A stretch of DNA of 64,000 bases from NCBI RefSeq assembly GCF_002744735.1, contig NZ_KZ319339.1, positions 496,001 through 560,000 of the forward strand, read 5' to 3'. Below, in pieces: positions 47,873 to 56,909 of the stretch. The translations under genes and the position numbers were made by a program. Origin of the DNA: Marinobacter guineae. GTDB taxonomy: Bacteria; Pseudomonadota; Gammaproteobacteria; Pseudomonadales; Oleiphilaceae. The notes beneath the pieces were generated by a model. The model saw only the letters and a list, made by a program, of their open reading frames with translations. It searched no databases and was not told the DNA's origin. Numbering within the stretch: position 1 is the stretch's first letter; each line of letters opens with the position of its first letter.

Positions 47873-47887
47873 CGGGAGAGAGATCAA

Positions 47888-48496
47888 ATGAAACACGAAA
47901 TTGTTGAAAAGAATATTGGTCTGATGATTGTACTGATCATCCTGACCATCAGCGGTGGCTTTCTTGCGGAAGTGGTCCCCCTGTTCTTCCTGAAGAGCGT
48001 CAATGAGCCGGTTGAGGGCCTTGAGCCCCTGTCTGCGCTCGAACTGGAAGGTCGGGACATCTACATCCGTGAAGGCTGCCACGTGTGCCATACCCAACAG
48101 ATCCGCCCGTTCCGTGCGGAAACCGAGCGGTATGGCCACTACTCCGTCGCGGGCGAGTTCGTTTACGACCGCCCGTTCCTGTGGGGTTCCAAGCGTACCG
48201 GCCCGGATCTCGCACGCGTAGGTGGTCGTTATTCCGACGCCTGGCAACGCCAGCACCTTTACAATCCGCGCAGTGTGGTTCCCGAATCGAATATGCCAGC
48301 GTTCCCCTGGCTGTTTGAGGACCAGGTCGACCATACCGAGACCGCCGCGAAGCTGGAGACCCTCCAGACTCTGGGCGTGCCCTACACCGACGAGCAGATT
48401 GCTAACGCATCCGCCCAGGTTGAAGGCAAATTTGAAATCGAGGCTCTGGTCGCATACCTGCAACAGCTGGGTACAGTGCTTTCAGAAAAACGGTGA
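47888..48496 (+). CDS. ccoO: Cytochrome cbb3 oxidase subunit II (CcoO)
   Basis: CcoO is the mono-heme cytochrome c subunit, anchored by an N-terminal helix (about 10-35). The 202-residue protein has one heme site CHVCH at 64-68 and the characteristic [15 protein letters not shown], followed by the distal Met ligand region ([11 protein letters not shown]). It lies 15 bp after ccoN and 4 bp before ccoQ. Confidence 0.97.
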   Translation: MKHEIVEKNIGLMIVLIILTISGGFLAEVVPLFFLKSVNEPVEGLEPLSALELEGRDIYIREGCHVCHTQQIRPFRAETERYGHYSVAGEFVYDRPFLWGSKRTGPDLARVGGRYSDAWQRQHLYNPRSVVPESNMPAFPWLFEDQVDHTETAAKLETLQTLGVPYTDEQIANASAQVEGKFEIEALVAYLQQLGTVLSEKR

Positions 48497-48500
48497 ACCC

Positions 48501-48686
48501 ATGGATATTAATGATCTACGCGGCATTCACACCTTTCTGGTAATGGCCGTCTTCCTTGGAATCATATGGTGGGCCTACAGTGCCCACCGCAAGAAGGCCA
48601 ACGAGGAGGCAGCCCACCTGCCCTTCGACGATGACGACGTGGAAAAGCGTACGCTCGAACAGGAAAAAACGGAGAAGAAACAATGA
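48501..48686 (+). CDS. ccoQ: Cytochrome cbb3 oxidase small subunit (CcoQ/FixQ)
   Basis: The 61-residue single-span protein starts MDINDLRGIHTFLVMAVFLG, has one transmembrane helix (about 9-28) and a charged tail (HLPFDDDDVEKRTLEQEKTE). It stabilises the CcoP-CcoNO core. The ATG at 48501 follows the ccoO stop by 4 bp, and its end overlaps ccoP by 4 bp. Confidence 0.93.
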   Translation: MDINDLRGIHTFLVMAVFLGIIWWAYSAHRKKANEEAAHLPFDDDDVEKRTLEQEKTEKKQ

Positions 48687-49573
48687 GTACGTTCTGGAGC
48701 ATCTGGATCAGTGTGATCGTGCTCGGTACCGTTTTCGGCTGCTGGTGGCTGCTTTATGCAACCCGCAAGAGCCAGACGACCGATAGTGAAACCGACCGCA
48801 CTATGGGCCATTCCTTTGATGGCATAGAGGAATACGATAACCCCCTGCCTAAGTGGTGGTTTTACCTGTTCCTCGCAACTTGTATTTTTGCACTCGGTTA
48901 CCTGGCTTTATACCCGGGTCTTGGCAACTACAAGGGCCTTCTTGGCTGGACTTCGACAAACCAGTGGGAAGCCGAGGTTGCCGCAGCTGAAGAGAAGTAC
49001 GGTGAAATTTATGCCGAATTTGGTCAGATGCCGGTTCCGCAGCTGGCGGAAAACAGCGATGCCATGAAAATCGGCCAGCGCCTGTTTGCCAACAACTGCT
49101 CGGTTTGCCATGGCTCTGCAGCCCGTGGTCAGGTTGGTTTCCCCAACCTGACTGACGATGACTGGCTCTGGGGCGGCACTCCGGAGGCCATTCTGTCCAC
49201 CCTGCACAATGGTCGGATGGGCAACATGCCTGCCAAAGGCACCATGCCAAGTATGACCAACGAACAGGTTGACCAGGTCGTGAACTACGTTCTGAGCTTC
49301 AGTGGGCGGGAACAGGACGCCGAGGCTGCGAAAGCCGGCAAACAGGTCTTCGCTCAGGCCTGTGTGGCCTGTCACGGTCAGGACGGCAAGGGCAATCAGG
49401 CCATGGGTGCCCCCAATCTGACAGACAATACCTGGCTCTACGGTTCCACTTATGACTGGATCAAAGAGACGGTCATGAACGGTCGTCAAAACCAGATGCC
49501 AGCCCAAAGCGGCCGGCTCTCGGAGGACCAGATTCAGATTCTGGCAGGCTACGTTTACAGCCTGTCGAACTGA
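48683..49573 (+). CDS. ccoP: Cytochrome cbb3 oxidase subunit III (CcoP)
   Basis: CcoP is the di-heme cytochrome c subunit that receives electrons. The 296-residue protein has two N-terminal helices (about 5-26 and 58-78), a shared conserved stretch (YDNPLPKWW) and two heme sites, CSVCH at 139-143 and CVACH at 227-231, each followed by its methionine-rich loop (GNMPAKGTMP and QNQMPAQSG). It overlaps ccoQ by 4 bp and is followed by two strong hairpins before ccoG. Confidence 0.97.
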   Translation: MSTFWSIWISVIVLGTVFGCWWLLYATRKSQTTDSETDRTMGHSFDGIEEYDNPLPKWWFYLFLATCIFALGYLALYPGLGNYKGLLGWTSTNQWEAEVAAAEEKYGEIYAEFGQMPVPQLAENSDAMKIGQRLFANNCSVCHGSAARGQVGFPNLTDDDWLWGGTPEAILSTLHNGRMGNMPAKGTMPSMTNEQVDQVVNYVLSFSGREQDAEAAKAGKQVFAQACVACHGQDGKGNQAMGAPNLTDNTWLYGSTYDWIKETVMNGRQNQMPAQSGRLSEDQIQILAGYVYSLSN

Positions 49574-49580
49574 GTCACCC

Positions 49581-49600
49581 GGCCGGGGTCTGCCCCGGCC
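49581..49600 (+). terminator. Hairpin after ccoP, possible partial terminator
   Basis: GGCCGGGG (49581-49588) pairs with CCCCGGCC (49593-49600) around TCTG, 7 bp after the ccoP stop. It is followed by TGGTCTTTTC, a short interrupted T run, so termination may be partial and leave ccoG-S at a lower level. Confidence 0.65.
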
Positions 49601-49603
49601 TGG

Positions 49604-49649
49604 TCTTTTCAACCCTGTGCCTGCGTTTGCGGGCACAGGCTTGAAAAGA
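49604..49649 (+). other. Long inverted repeat between ccoP and ccoG
   Basis: TCTTTTCAA (49604-49612) pairs with TTGAAAAGA (49641-49649), and the inner CTGTGCC/GGCACAG pairs as well, around TGCGTTTGCG. The left arm is the T run that follows the preceding hairpin, so the two structures share a boundary and pairing here would remove the free U run. Confidence 0.65.
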
Positions 49650-49698
49650 TCAGCAGCCCCAGGGCCTGTTGCCCCACACTACTATTCTGGAGGTAACG

Positions 49699-51129
49699 AT
49701 GAGCAGTGAGATCCCGGTCAAACAGGTTGACCCGTCCTCTGACCCCTCCGACAACAAAAATAAATCCGGAACCGTCGAGCTATACGCCAGCCGCAAGAAA
49801 ATCTACGTCAAGGAAGTCAAAGGCTTTTTCCAGAGGATCCGCAACGTCAGTCTGCTGGCGCTTATGGGCATGTACTTTGCCTTTGTCTGGTTCACCCTGG
49901 ACGGGCAGCCACTGATTCACTTTGACCTTCCTGCCCGTGAGTTCCACCTCTACGGCGCGACGTTTTACCCGAAGGATTTCATCCTGCTTTCAGGGATGCT
50001 GATCATCTGTGCCTTTGGCCTTTTCTTCATTACCACTCTGTTTGGCCGGGTCTGGTGCGGATATACCTGTCCGCAGACTGTGTGGACCTTCATCTTCATG
50101 TGGGTCGAGGAGCGTATCGAAGGCAGCCGCAACAAGCGGATTAAGCTCGACAAATCTCCCCGCTCGGCGGAGAAGATGTTCAAAAAATCGGCCAAGCATA
50201 CGATATGGCTATTGATAGCACTGGCTACCGGCCTGACTTTTGTAGGCTATTTCTATCCCATCCGGGAGCTGCTTGCCGATATCTTTACCCTTCAGGCCAA
50301 TGGCTGGGCCTATTTCTGGGTCGCGTTTTTCACCGTCGCGACCTACCTGAACGCAGGGTGGATGCGTGAGCAGGTTTGCCTCTACATGTGCCCATATGCC
50401 CGCTTCCAGTCGGTGATGTTTGACCCCAACACCCGTGTCGTTTCATACGATCCCAACCGGGGCGAGCCAAGGGGTGGCCGTAAGAAGGGCGTTGATCCTG
50501 CAGAAGTAGGTCTGGGTGATTGCATTGACTGCGGTCAGTGCGTGCAGGTCTGCCCCACGGGTATTGATATCCGGGACGGGCTGCAATACGAATGCATTGG
50601 CTGCGCATTGTGTATTGATGCCTGCGACGAAATCATGGACAAGATGAATTACCCCAGAGGCCTAATCCGCTATACCACCGAGAACGAACTGGAGGGAAAA
50701 ACCTCAAAGCTGCTGAGACCACGAACCTTTGGTTACGGAGCTGTGCTGTCACTAATGATCGCAGCCATTATCTTCACCATTGCAACACGGGTTCCTGCCC
50801 AGATGGACGCACTGCGCGATCGAGGCGCACTGTATAGCTATAACGGTGAAGGTCGGATTGAAAACTCCTACACACTTAAAATTGCCAACATGACCGAAGT
50901 ACCGCAGACCTTCACTATCTCGGTGACCGGCCTGGAAGATATCCGGATTCTGACAGACACCACGCTTACGGTGGAAAGCGGGGAAAACCGTGCCCTGCCC
51001 ACGGTTGTTGATGTGCCGCCGGAGTCTATTGAAGAATCCAATAGCGAAATCCTGTTCAGGGCGCAGTCAGAAACAGATAGTTCCCTGAACCTCGAAACTG
51101 AAAGTCGATTTGTCGGTCCAACGCGGTAA
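49699..51129 (+). CDS. ccoG: Cytochrome c oxidase accessory protein CcoG (FixG/RdxA)
   Basis: CcoG is a membrane ferredoxin with two [4Fe-4S] clusters that reduces copper for cbb3 maturation. The 476-residue protein has several helices, the domain PQTVWTFIFMW, and two clusters CxxCxxC..C (CGQCVQVCPTGI and CIGCALCIDAC), then a C-terminal immunoglobulin-like periplasmic domain. The ATG at 49699 has a GGAGGT site; the frame extends ten codons further upstream. It begins the ccoGHIS assembly genes. Confidence 0.96.
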   Translation: MSSEIPVKQVDPSSDPSDNKNKSGTVELYASRKKIYVKEVKGFFQRIRNVSLLALMGMYFAFVWFTLDGQPLIHFDLPAREFHLYGATFYPKDFILLSGMLIICAFGLFFITTLFGRVWCGYTCPQTVWTFIFMWVEERIEGSRNKRIKLDKSPRSAEKMFKKSAKHTIWLLIALATGLTFVGYFYPIRELLADIFTLQANGWAYFWVAFFTVATYLNAGWMREQVCLYMCPYARFQSVMFDPNTRVVSYDPNRGEPRGGRKKGVDPAEVGLGDCIDCGQCVQVCPTGIDIRDGLQYECIGCALCIDACDEIMDKMNYPRGLIRYTTENELEGKTSKLLRPRTFGYGAVLSLMIAAIIFTIATRVPAQMDALRDRGALYSYNGEGRIENSYTLKIANMTEVPQTFTISVTGLEDIRILTDTTLTVESGENRALPTVVDVPPESIEESNSEILFRAQSETDSSLNLETESRFVGPTR

Positions 51130-51175
51130 TCTCTGATTTCGCGAAGACTCCAAATATTTAAACAGGATTTGATTT

Positions 51176-51691
51176 ATGATCGATGAAGCACCGGTAAGCC
51201 CCTGGTATCGCCAACCCTGGCTCTGGTTCCTAATAATGTTCCCTGCGGCGTCAATCATCTATTGCGCCATCGCGCTCACAATTTCGCTGAATATGGATAA
51301 TTCGTTAGTGACGGATGACTGGTCCAAGGAAGGTCGCGGCATCAATATGTCTATTGCGCGGGACGAGAAAGCGGCCGACCTTGGTATGGAAGCCCAGATT
51401 GATTTTAGCCAACGGAACGTGACTGTTAATCTCAGCACGACTGATGGTCCGGCAGAGTTTCCGTATCTGGTCCTTAATCTGTTTCATCCCACTCTGTCGG
51501 ATCAGGACCGCGTCGTCCAGTTCAAGCAGATTGCACCGGGCAGGTTCGCCGGCCAGCTTCATGAAGACATTGAAGGCCGCTGGTACTACGATCTTCGGGG
51601 GCCGGCCAATGAATGGCGCCTGAAGGGCGAAACCCGGCTACCCTCGGAAAGCGGAATAACGGTCAAAGCTGCGGAGTATGCCCAAGGTTGA
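51176..51691 (+). CDS. ccoH: FixH-family cbb3 assembly protein (CcoH)
   Basis: The 171-residue protein has one N-terminal transmembrane helix (about 14-38, WLWFLIMFPAASIIYCAIAL) and a periplasmic beta-rich FixH domain ending with GRWYYDLRGPANEWRLKGET. CcoH helps bring the cbb3 subunits together. Its stop codon is overlapped by the TTG that is the likely ccoI start, and it lies 46 bp after ccoG. Confidence 0.93.
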   Translation: MIDEAPVSPWYRQPWLWFLIMFPAASIIYCAIALTISLNMDNSLVTDDWSKEGRGINMSIARDEKAADLGMEAQIDFSQRNVTVNLSTTDGPAEFPYLVLNLFHPTLSDQDRVVQFKQIAPGRFAGQLHEDIEGRWYYDLRGPANEWRLKGETRLPSESGITVKAAEYAQG

Positions 51692-54135
51692 CCAGCCTGG
51701 ATTGCTTTCATTGCGGCGAGCCAGCCGACGGTGAGCCGCCCATCACCCTTGAACTCGATGGTACAACCCGCCACTTTTGCTGCCAGGGCTGCAAGGCGGT
51801 TTGCCAGACCATCCATAATGAGGGTTTGACCGGGTTCTACGAATTCCGGACGGAGTCTGCGGTTACCCCCAAACAGCTGACCCCGGTAGAGGTCAACCGT
51901 CTGAGAGAAATGGACCATCCACTGGTTCAGGCATCGTTTGTTGCACCTGTGAAAGGCGCCCAGGAAGCCCAGTTACTGATCGGCGGCATTACCTGCGCTG
52001 CCTGCATCTGGCTGCTGGAAAATCATATGAAAAGGCAGCCGGGCGTGGTGTCCTTCTCGGTCAATCACACCACGCAGCGGGCAAGACTGGTCTGGTCCCA
52101 GGATCAGGCGCCCCTGAGCGACCTGCTGATTGCCATCTACGAACTGGGATACACCGCCCGCCCCTACCAGGCAGACGAAGCCGAACAGGCCCTCAAGGCC
52201 GAACACCGGTCCATGCTGATTCGCCTCGCGATTGCCGGCATCGGCTCCTTCCAGAGCATGATGCTGGCGTTTCCGCTGTATTTTGAGCTGGTCAACGACC
52301 TGTCACCACAGTTCGTAAGCTTCTTCCGGTGGTTCAGTCTGCTGGTAGCCACACCGGTGGTTTTCTACAGTGCCGCGCCTTTTTTCCGCAACGCCCGGCG
52401 CGATATCCAGAGCCGGCAACTGACCATGGACGTGCCCGTTGCCATTGCCATCGGTCTTGCGTACCTTGCCAGCGCCTGGGTAACCGTGATCGGTGGCGAG
52501 GAGGTGTACTTCGAGTCCGTGTGCATGTTCACCTTCTTCCTGCTTCTGGGACGCTATGTTGAGGTTCAGGCCCGCTATCGCGCAGGGCTGACAGGCAATG
52601 CTCTTGCCGGCTTCCAGCCAACGGTTGCGACGTTGGTGAGGGGTGATGATTCAGAAATTGTACCCGCCCACCAGGTAAAACCCGGGGACATCATTCGCGT
52701 TCGGCCGGGAGAAACCCTGCCCATTGATGGCGAAATTGTCCGGGGCCAGTCAACCCTCAACGAGGCGGCACTGACCGGCGAGTACCTGCCGGAGACCCGG
52801 TTCCCCGGAGACCCGGTCCACGCCGGCAGCGTCAACGGTGAGAATGCCCTGGACATTCGGGTGGTAAAAGCCGGTTCCCAGACCCGCCTCTCCGGTATCC
52901 TGAGGGTACTGGACCGGGTTCAGTCAGAAAAACCCCAGGTTGCGAGGATGGCTGACAGGATAGCGGGTAAATTCGTTGGGCGAGTGCTGATCCTGGCGCC
53001 GATTGTCTGGATCGGCTGGTGGCTGGCCGGTGCCGATAATGCTTTCGATATTACCCTCTCCGTCCTGGTTGTTACCTGTCCCTGCGCGCTGTCACTGGCC
53101 ACGCCCACGGCGATCACCTCGGCAACCGTGAAACTCCGCCGCCTTGGATTCCTGCCAACACGGGGGCATACCCTGGAATCGATGAATACTGTAGATACCG
53201 TGGTATTCGATAAAACCGGGACCCTGACCCGGGGTGAGCTGAGTCTGGTGGAAACCGAGATCGTCGGCAGCATGGACGAAAAGACCTGCCTCAAGCTCGC
53301 TGCCGGGCTGGAAAAATACTCCGAGCATCCGATTGCCAGAGTTTTCCATAACCGAACCGCCGCCGCGGTCGAAAACGTGGAAAACCACCTTGGCGGAGGA
53401 CTGTCTGGAAAGCTGGCGAATCTCGCGCTTTTTATTGGCCATCGGGGATTCGTAGAGCAACACACTGTGGCACCATTCCCGAATAGCGGGCAGCATCAAG
53501 GTATGGAAATCTGGCTGGCCTCTGACAGCGAATGGCTGGCCTGTTTCAGGTTGGATGACCAACTCCGTGACGACGCCCGTTCAGCCATCAAGGCTCTGCA
53601 AAGCGCGGGTATACGCACCCTGCTTCTGAGCGGCGACCGCTCGGGCCATGTCAATCAGATTGCTGGCCAACTGGGCATCGACGAAGCCATAGGCCAGGCA
53701 TCTCCGGAACAAAAACTCGCCGTTCTCGAACAGCTGAAGGCTGAGGGGCGACAGATCATGATGGTGGGCGATGGCCTGAACGACCTGCCCTCCATGGCCG
53801 GAGCCGGCATTTCGGTTGCCATGGGCACTGCCGCGGACCTGACTCAGCTGAAGGCCGATGCGGTACTACTCAATGGCCAGTTACTACAATTGGTTGAAGC
53901 CCTGAAGACCAGCCGTCAGACCCGCAGAATTATCCGTCAGAATCTGTGGTGGGCCCTTGTTTACAATGTCTGCGCACTGCCGCTGGCTGCGGCTGGACTG
54001 GTACCACCCTGGCTGGCCGCGATTGGCATGTCACTCAGCTCACTGGTCGTTGTCCTTAATGCACTAAGACTTGGTAAGGCGCCAGGCGAAGCACATCCGG
54101 ACAATTCCCTGGTTGGCGCCCGGACACTGGCCTGA
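51688..54135 (+). CDS. ccoI: Copper-transporting P-type ATPase CcoI
   Basis: CcoI delivers copper for the CuB site of CcoN. The protein begins LTSLDCFHCGEP, with the CFHCG and CCQGC metal sites, an HMA domain (GITCAACIW), eight membrane helices with CPC in VTCPCALSLATP, the phosphorylated Asp508 in DKTGTLT, and MVGDGLNDLPSMAGAGISVAMG. It most likely starts at TTG 51688, overlapping the ccoH stop (TTGA), for 815 residues. An ATG at 51613 would add 25 residues within ccoH. The family normally starts near the first CxxC, which favours the TTG. Confidence 0.9.
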   Translation: MTSLDCFHCGEPADGEPPITLELDGTTRHFCCQGCKAVCQTIHNEGLTGFYEFRTESAVTPKQLTPVEVNRLREMDHPLVQASFVAPVKGAQEAQLLIGGITCAACIWLLENHMKRQPGVVSFSVNHTTQRARLVWSQDQAPLSDLLIAIYELGYTARPYQADEAEQALKAEHRSMLIRLAIAGIGSFQSMMLAFPLYFELVNDLSPQFVSFFRWFSLLVATPVVFYSAAPFFRNARRDIQSRQLTMDVPVAIAIGLAYLASAWVTVIGGEEVYFESVCMFTFFLLLGRYVEVQARYRAGLTGNALAGFQPTVATLVRGDDSEIVPAHQVKPGDIIRVRPGETLPIDGEIVRGQSTLNEAALTGEYLPETRFPGDPVHAGSVNGENALDIRVVKAGSQTRLSGILRVLDRVQSEKPQVARMADRIAGKFVGRVLILAPIVWIGWWLAGADNAFDITLSVLVVTCPCALSLATPTAITSATVKLRRLGFLPTRGHTLESMNTVDTVVFDKTGTLTRGELSLVETEIVGSMDEKTCLKLAAGLEKYSEHPIARVFHNRTAAAVENVENHLGGGLSGKLANLALFIGHRGFVEQHTVAPFPNSGQHQGMEIWLASDSEWLACFRLDDQLRDDARSAIKALQSAGIRTLLLSGDRSGHVNQIAGQLGIDEAIGQASPEQKLAVLEQLKAEGRQIMMVGDGLNDLPSMAGAGISVAMGTAADLTQLKADAVLLNGQLLQLVEALKTSRQTRRIIRQNLWWALVYNVCALPLAAAGLVPPWLAAIGMSLSSLVVVLNALRLGKAPGEAHPDNSLVGARTLA

Positions 54136-54173
54136 TAACGTACCTCTATATTCTTTTCCGCGAGGTTTAACCC

Positions 54174-54431
54174 GTGCAAATCGTAATGTTCCTGGTCCCG
54201 GTGATGCTCATACTGGTGACGCTGGGCATCGTATTGTTTTCATGGGCCGTAAAAAACGGCCAGTACGATGACCTTGAGGGTCCGGCCCACCGGATACTCT
54301 ACGATGATGACAAGGACATGATCCCGGACGACGCCCGGACCGACAGACCGGCAAAAGAAGCAACCTCAGAGCAGGCTGCGGATACCAACGAGGAGAAAGA
54401 TCTGGAAGAGGACAAGCCCGAAAAAGGATGA
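54174..54431 (+). CDS. ccoS: Cytochrome oxidase maturation protein CcoS
   Basis: CcoS is needed for heme and copper insertion into cbb3 oxidase. The 85-residue protein has one N-terminal helix (QIVMFLVPVMLILVTLGIVL), then the conserved block LFSWAVKNGQYDDLEGPAHRIL and an acidic tail. It starts at GTG 54174 with an upstream CGAGG. Its stop overlaps the SafE gene by 4 bp. Confidence 0.93.
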   Translation: MQIVMFLVPVMLILVTLGIVLFSWAVKNGQYDDLEGPAHRILYDDDKDMIPDDARTDRPAKEATSEQAADTNEEKDLEEDKPEKG

Positions 54432-55117
54432 GCCCGGAACTTTACCTCAGCTATCCAAGTGCTTTCCTGATCGGACTGCTCGGCAGCACTCACTGCCTGG
54501 GAATGTGCGGGGGTATCAGTGCTTCCCTCTCCATGGCCTTGCCAGTCGGCAAGGGCTTCAGGCTTCGACAGACCGTGATGTTACTGGCCTTCAACTTCGG
54601 CCGGATTGGCAGTTACGTTCTGATTGCAACCCTTATTGCGCTGGCCAGCACCTCTGCGGCCAGCCAGTGGGCATCCGCTGGCCTTGTCCTGCGCACACTG
54701 GCGGGCGTATTGCTCATATTTATGGGCCTGTCCATGGGCCAGTGGTGGCAGGGTATCCGCTATGTCGAACGCGTCGGCGCCCCGATCTGGGGCCGACTTT
54801 CTCCCCTGACCCGCCGCTTGCTTCCTGTAAATCATGGCGGGCAAGCTCTTGCCCTGGGCGCGCTCTGGGGCTGGCTGCCCTGTGGCCTGGTTTACAGCAC
54901 GCTGGGTTGGGCGGCACTGCAACCGACGGTGGGATCTGCGGCATTGACCATGCTGTTTTTCGGGCTTGGAACCCTGCCGTCCATGCTGGCAACAGGGTAT
55001 GCCGCAGGCTGGATTCGGAGCTTGCAGACACACCGGCTATTCCGGAAAGCCACCGGTGCGCTGCTGATTCTGTTTGGTGTCTGGACACTACCATTCCAGC
55101 ACCTGGTCGGGCATTAG
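54428..55117 (+). CDS. SafE/TauE-family membrane protein at the cbb3 locus
   Basis: The 229-residue protein has six hydrophobic helices, starting YPSAFLIGLLGSTHCLGMCGG, where the HCxGMCGG motif is typical of the group adjacent to ccoS in gammaproteobacteria. Its role in cbb3 biogenesis (copper or heme handling) is inferred from location and not proven. It overlaps ccoS by 4 bp. In Pseudomonas hemN and anr follow; here the next gene is ttcA, only 19 bp away on the other strand. Confidence 0.87.
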   Translation: MSPELYLSYPSAFLIGLLGSTHCLGMCGGISASLSMALPVGKGFRLRQTVMLLAFNFGRIGSYVLIATLIALASTSAASQWASAGLVLRTLAGVLLIFMGLSMGQWWQGIRYVERVGAPIWGRLSPLTRRLLPVNHGGQALALGALWGWLPCGLVYSTLGWAALQPTVGSAALTMLFFGLGTLPSMLATGYAAGWIRSLQTHRLFRKATGALLILFGVWTLPFQHLVGH

Positions 55118-55136
55118 ACCGACGCCTGAACGATCG

Positions 55137-56051
55137 CTAGATGTTCAGCACATCCAGACGGCCAAAACTGCTTGCTTCCTCCGGTTCCGCCGTATGCACC
55201 GCCTGGCGCTTTCCGCCCAGCCGTCTGCCTTCCCGGAAGTCGTACAGATTGGTATCCGCCAGATGTGACGGTTCAACGTTGCACATGGCGCGGAACATGG
55301 TTTCAAGGCGCCCAGGGTGCTGTTTGTCCCAGCTCTGGAACATATCCTTGATCACCTGGCGCTGGAGATTTTCCTGGGAGCCGCAAAGATTGCAGGGAAT
55401 AATCGGGAATTCCCTCAGGGCCGCGTAGCGGGCAATGTCCTTCTCACGGCTAAACGCCAGCGGCCGGATGACCGTATTGCGGCCGTCGTCACTATGGAGT
55501 ACCGGCGGCATCGACTTGAGTTTGCCGCCGTAGAACATGTTCAGGAACAGGGTTTCCAGAAGATCGTCCCGATGGTGGCCCAGTGCAATCTTGGTAACAC
55601 CGTGCTCCTCCGCAAAATTATATAGAATTCCGCGACGTAGGCGGGAACATAGGCCACAGGTGGTCTTCCCTTCCGGCACTTTTTCCTTAACAATACTGTA
55701 GGTATCCTTCTCGATGATGTGATACTCGATACCCATGGATTCAAGGTATGCGGGCAGCACCTCTTCCGGAAACCCGGGCTGTTTCTGGTCAAGATTTACA
55801 GCAATCAGTTCAAACGAAACCGGCGCACTCTTCTGCAGGTTTAGCAGAATGTCCAGCATGGCGTAAGAGTCTTTACCGCCGCTGAGACAGCACATGACTT
55901 TGTCACCGGCTTCAATCATCGAGAAATCGGCAATCGCCTGCCCGACTTCGCGGCGCAGACGTTTCTGCAGCTTGTTCAACTCCAGTTTCTGGCGGCGTTC
56001 GCGCTCAGGGTTGAGGGACTGTTCGGAACTGGCGATCATTGTTTCGGACAT
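55137..56051 (-). CDS. ttcA: tRNA 2-thiocytidine(32) synthetase
   Basis: TtcA thiolates C32 of tRNA with an iron-sulfur cluster and ATP. The 305-residue protein has the PP-loop SGGKDS at 57-62 and cysteines Cys132/Cys135 ([11 protein letters not shown]) and Cys220/Cys223 (PCNLCGSQ), which bind the cluster. The frame continues 82 codons upstream through the divergent control region; the ATG at 56051 ([11 protein letters not shown]) gives the length of characterised enzymes. ATG 56066 is the nearest alternative. It is convergent with the SafE-type gene. Confidence 0.94.
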   Translation of the reverse strand: MSETMIASSEQSLNPERERRQKLELNKLQKRLRREVGQAIADFSMIEAGDKVMCCLSGGKDSYAMLDILLNLQKSAPVSFELIAVNLDQKQPGFPEEVLPAYLESMGIEYHIIEKDTYSIVKEKVPEGKTTCGLCSRLRRGILYNFAEEHGVTKIALGHHRDDLLETLFLNMFYGGKLKSMPPVLHSDDGRNTVIRPLAFSREKDIARYAALREFPIIPCNLCGSQENLQRQVIKDMFQSWDKQHPGRLETMFRAMCNVEPSHLADTNLYDFREGRRLGGKRQAVHTAEPEEASSFGRLDVLNI

Positions 56052-56192
56052 ACCAACTACGTTCATAAGGCAAGTGGACGAAGGATTATACGCGTCACAT
56101 GGATTCAGGGACAGGATACCGACATCGATATGTTTCGGACTGGCAGCCGGCCACACTTCCCTGACGGACCCGAGTCCCCTACCATTGGACCT

Positions 56193-56861
56193 ATGACAGA
56201 TAACGACTCCAACATAAGCTTCCCATCTTCCCGGGCGATCGAAACCGATGCCCTGCTTGAGCACCAGGTTCAGCATCTGCTGGTGGCCGTGGAACACGAA
56301 CTTCGATCGGCGCCTGCGGGAATGAACGAGCTGTCGCTGATCAAGTCACTCCAGAGACCACCGTGGGAACTTCTCGGCGAAGTCAGTTTCAACGAACCGG
56401 AAAAGCTCTACCCGGTTCATTTTCTGTTATTCCATGTACTGTACCGGCTTCGTGACCAGTTATCCGAGACGGGCGAAAGTCTTCGGATTTCACCGTTGAA
56501 TATCTGCGTGGAAATCCAGAAGGTCATCGGTGGCAAAGGGGTACCAGATGGTGTCGACACGTTGCGCCAATTCTATCTGGACCTATCCCAGTACCGTTTG
56601 CCGGAAGATGCAATACACCAGATGATGGACGATTTCTGGACCGGTCGCCCCGGCGGCAAGGGCCCGGCACAGGCAGAAACGAAAGCCGCCGCTGAGGCAT
56701 TGGGTTTTGAGGCCTTGCCATCAGATTTCCCCTCTGTGAAGCAACGTTTTCGGCGTGCGGTTATGCACGCGCACCCTGATCGGGGAGGCAACACGGAAAC
56801 GATCCAGCGTTTGAATGAGGCATTCGCCGTTCTGAAAGCTCATTTTCGCCACAGCGCCTGA
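56193..56861 (+). CDS. DnaJ-related protein
   Basis: The 222-residue protein has an N-terminal DNAJ-related domain (about 20-125, [27 protein letters not shown]) and a C-terminal J domain with the HPD tripeptide at His194-Asp196 (AHPDRGG). The J domain should stimulate DnaK. The ATG at 56193 is chosen because the 21 upstream in-frame residues look unrelated. It is divergent from ttcA. The client is unknown. Confidence 0.87.
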   Translation: MTDNDSNISFPSSRAIETDALLEHQVQHLLVAVEHELRSAPAGMNELSLIKSLQRPPWELLGEVSFNEPEKLYPVHFLLFHVLYRLRDQLSETGESLRISPLNICVEIQKVIGGKGVPDGVDTLRQFYLDLSQYRLPEDAIHQMMDDFWTGRPGGKGPAQAETKAAAEALGFEALPSDFPSVKQRFRRAVMHAHPDRGGNTETIQRLNEAFAVLKAHFRHSA

Positions 56862-56909
56862 TCAATCTTAAAAAAGATCGTTTTCAGTTCAGTCAATTCA
56901 GGAGACACC

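Noticed and set aside
47447..48463. Open frame of 338 codons opposite ccoN and ccoO
   Set aside because: It spans the ends of two certain cbb3 genes and their junction, with no recognisable protein features.
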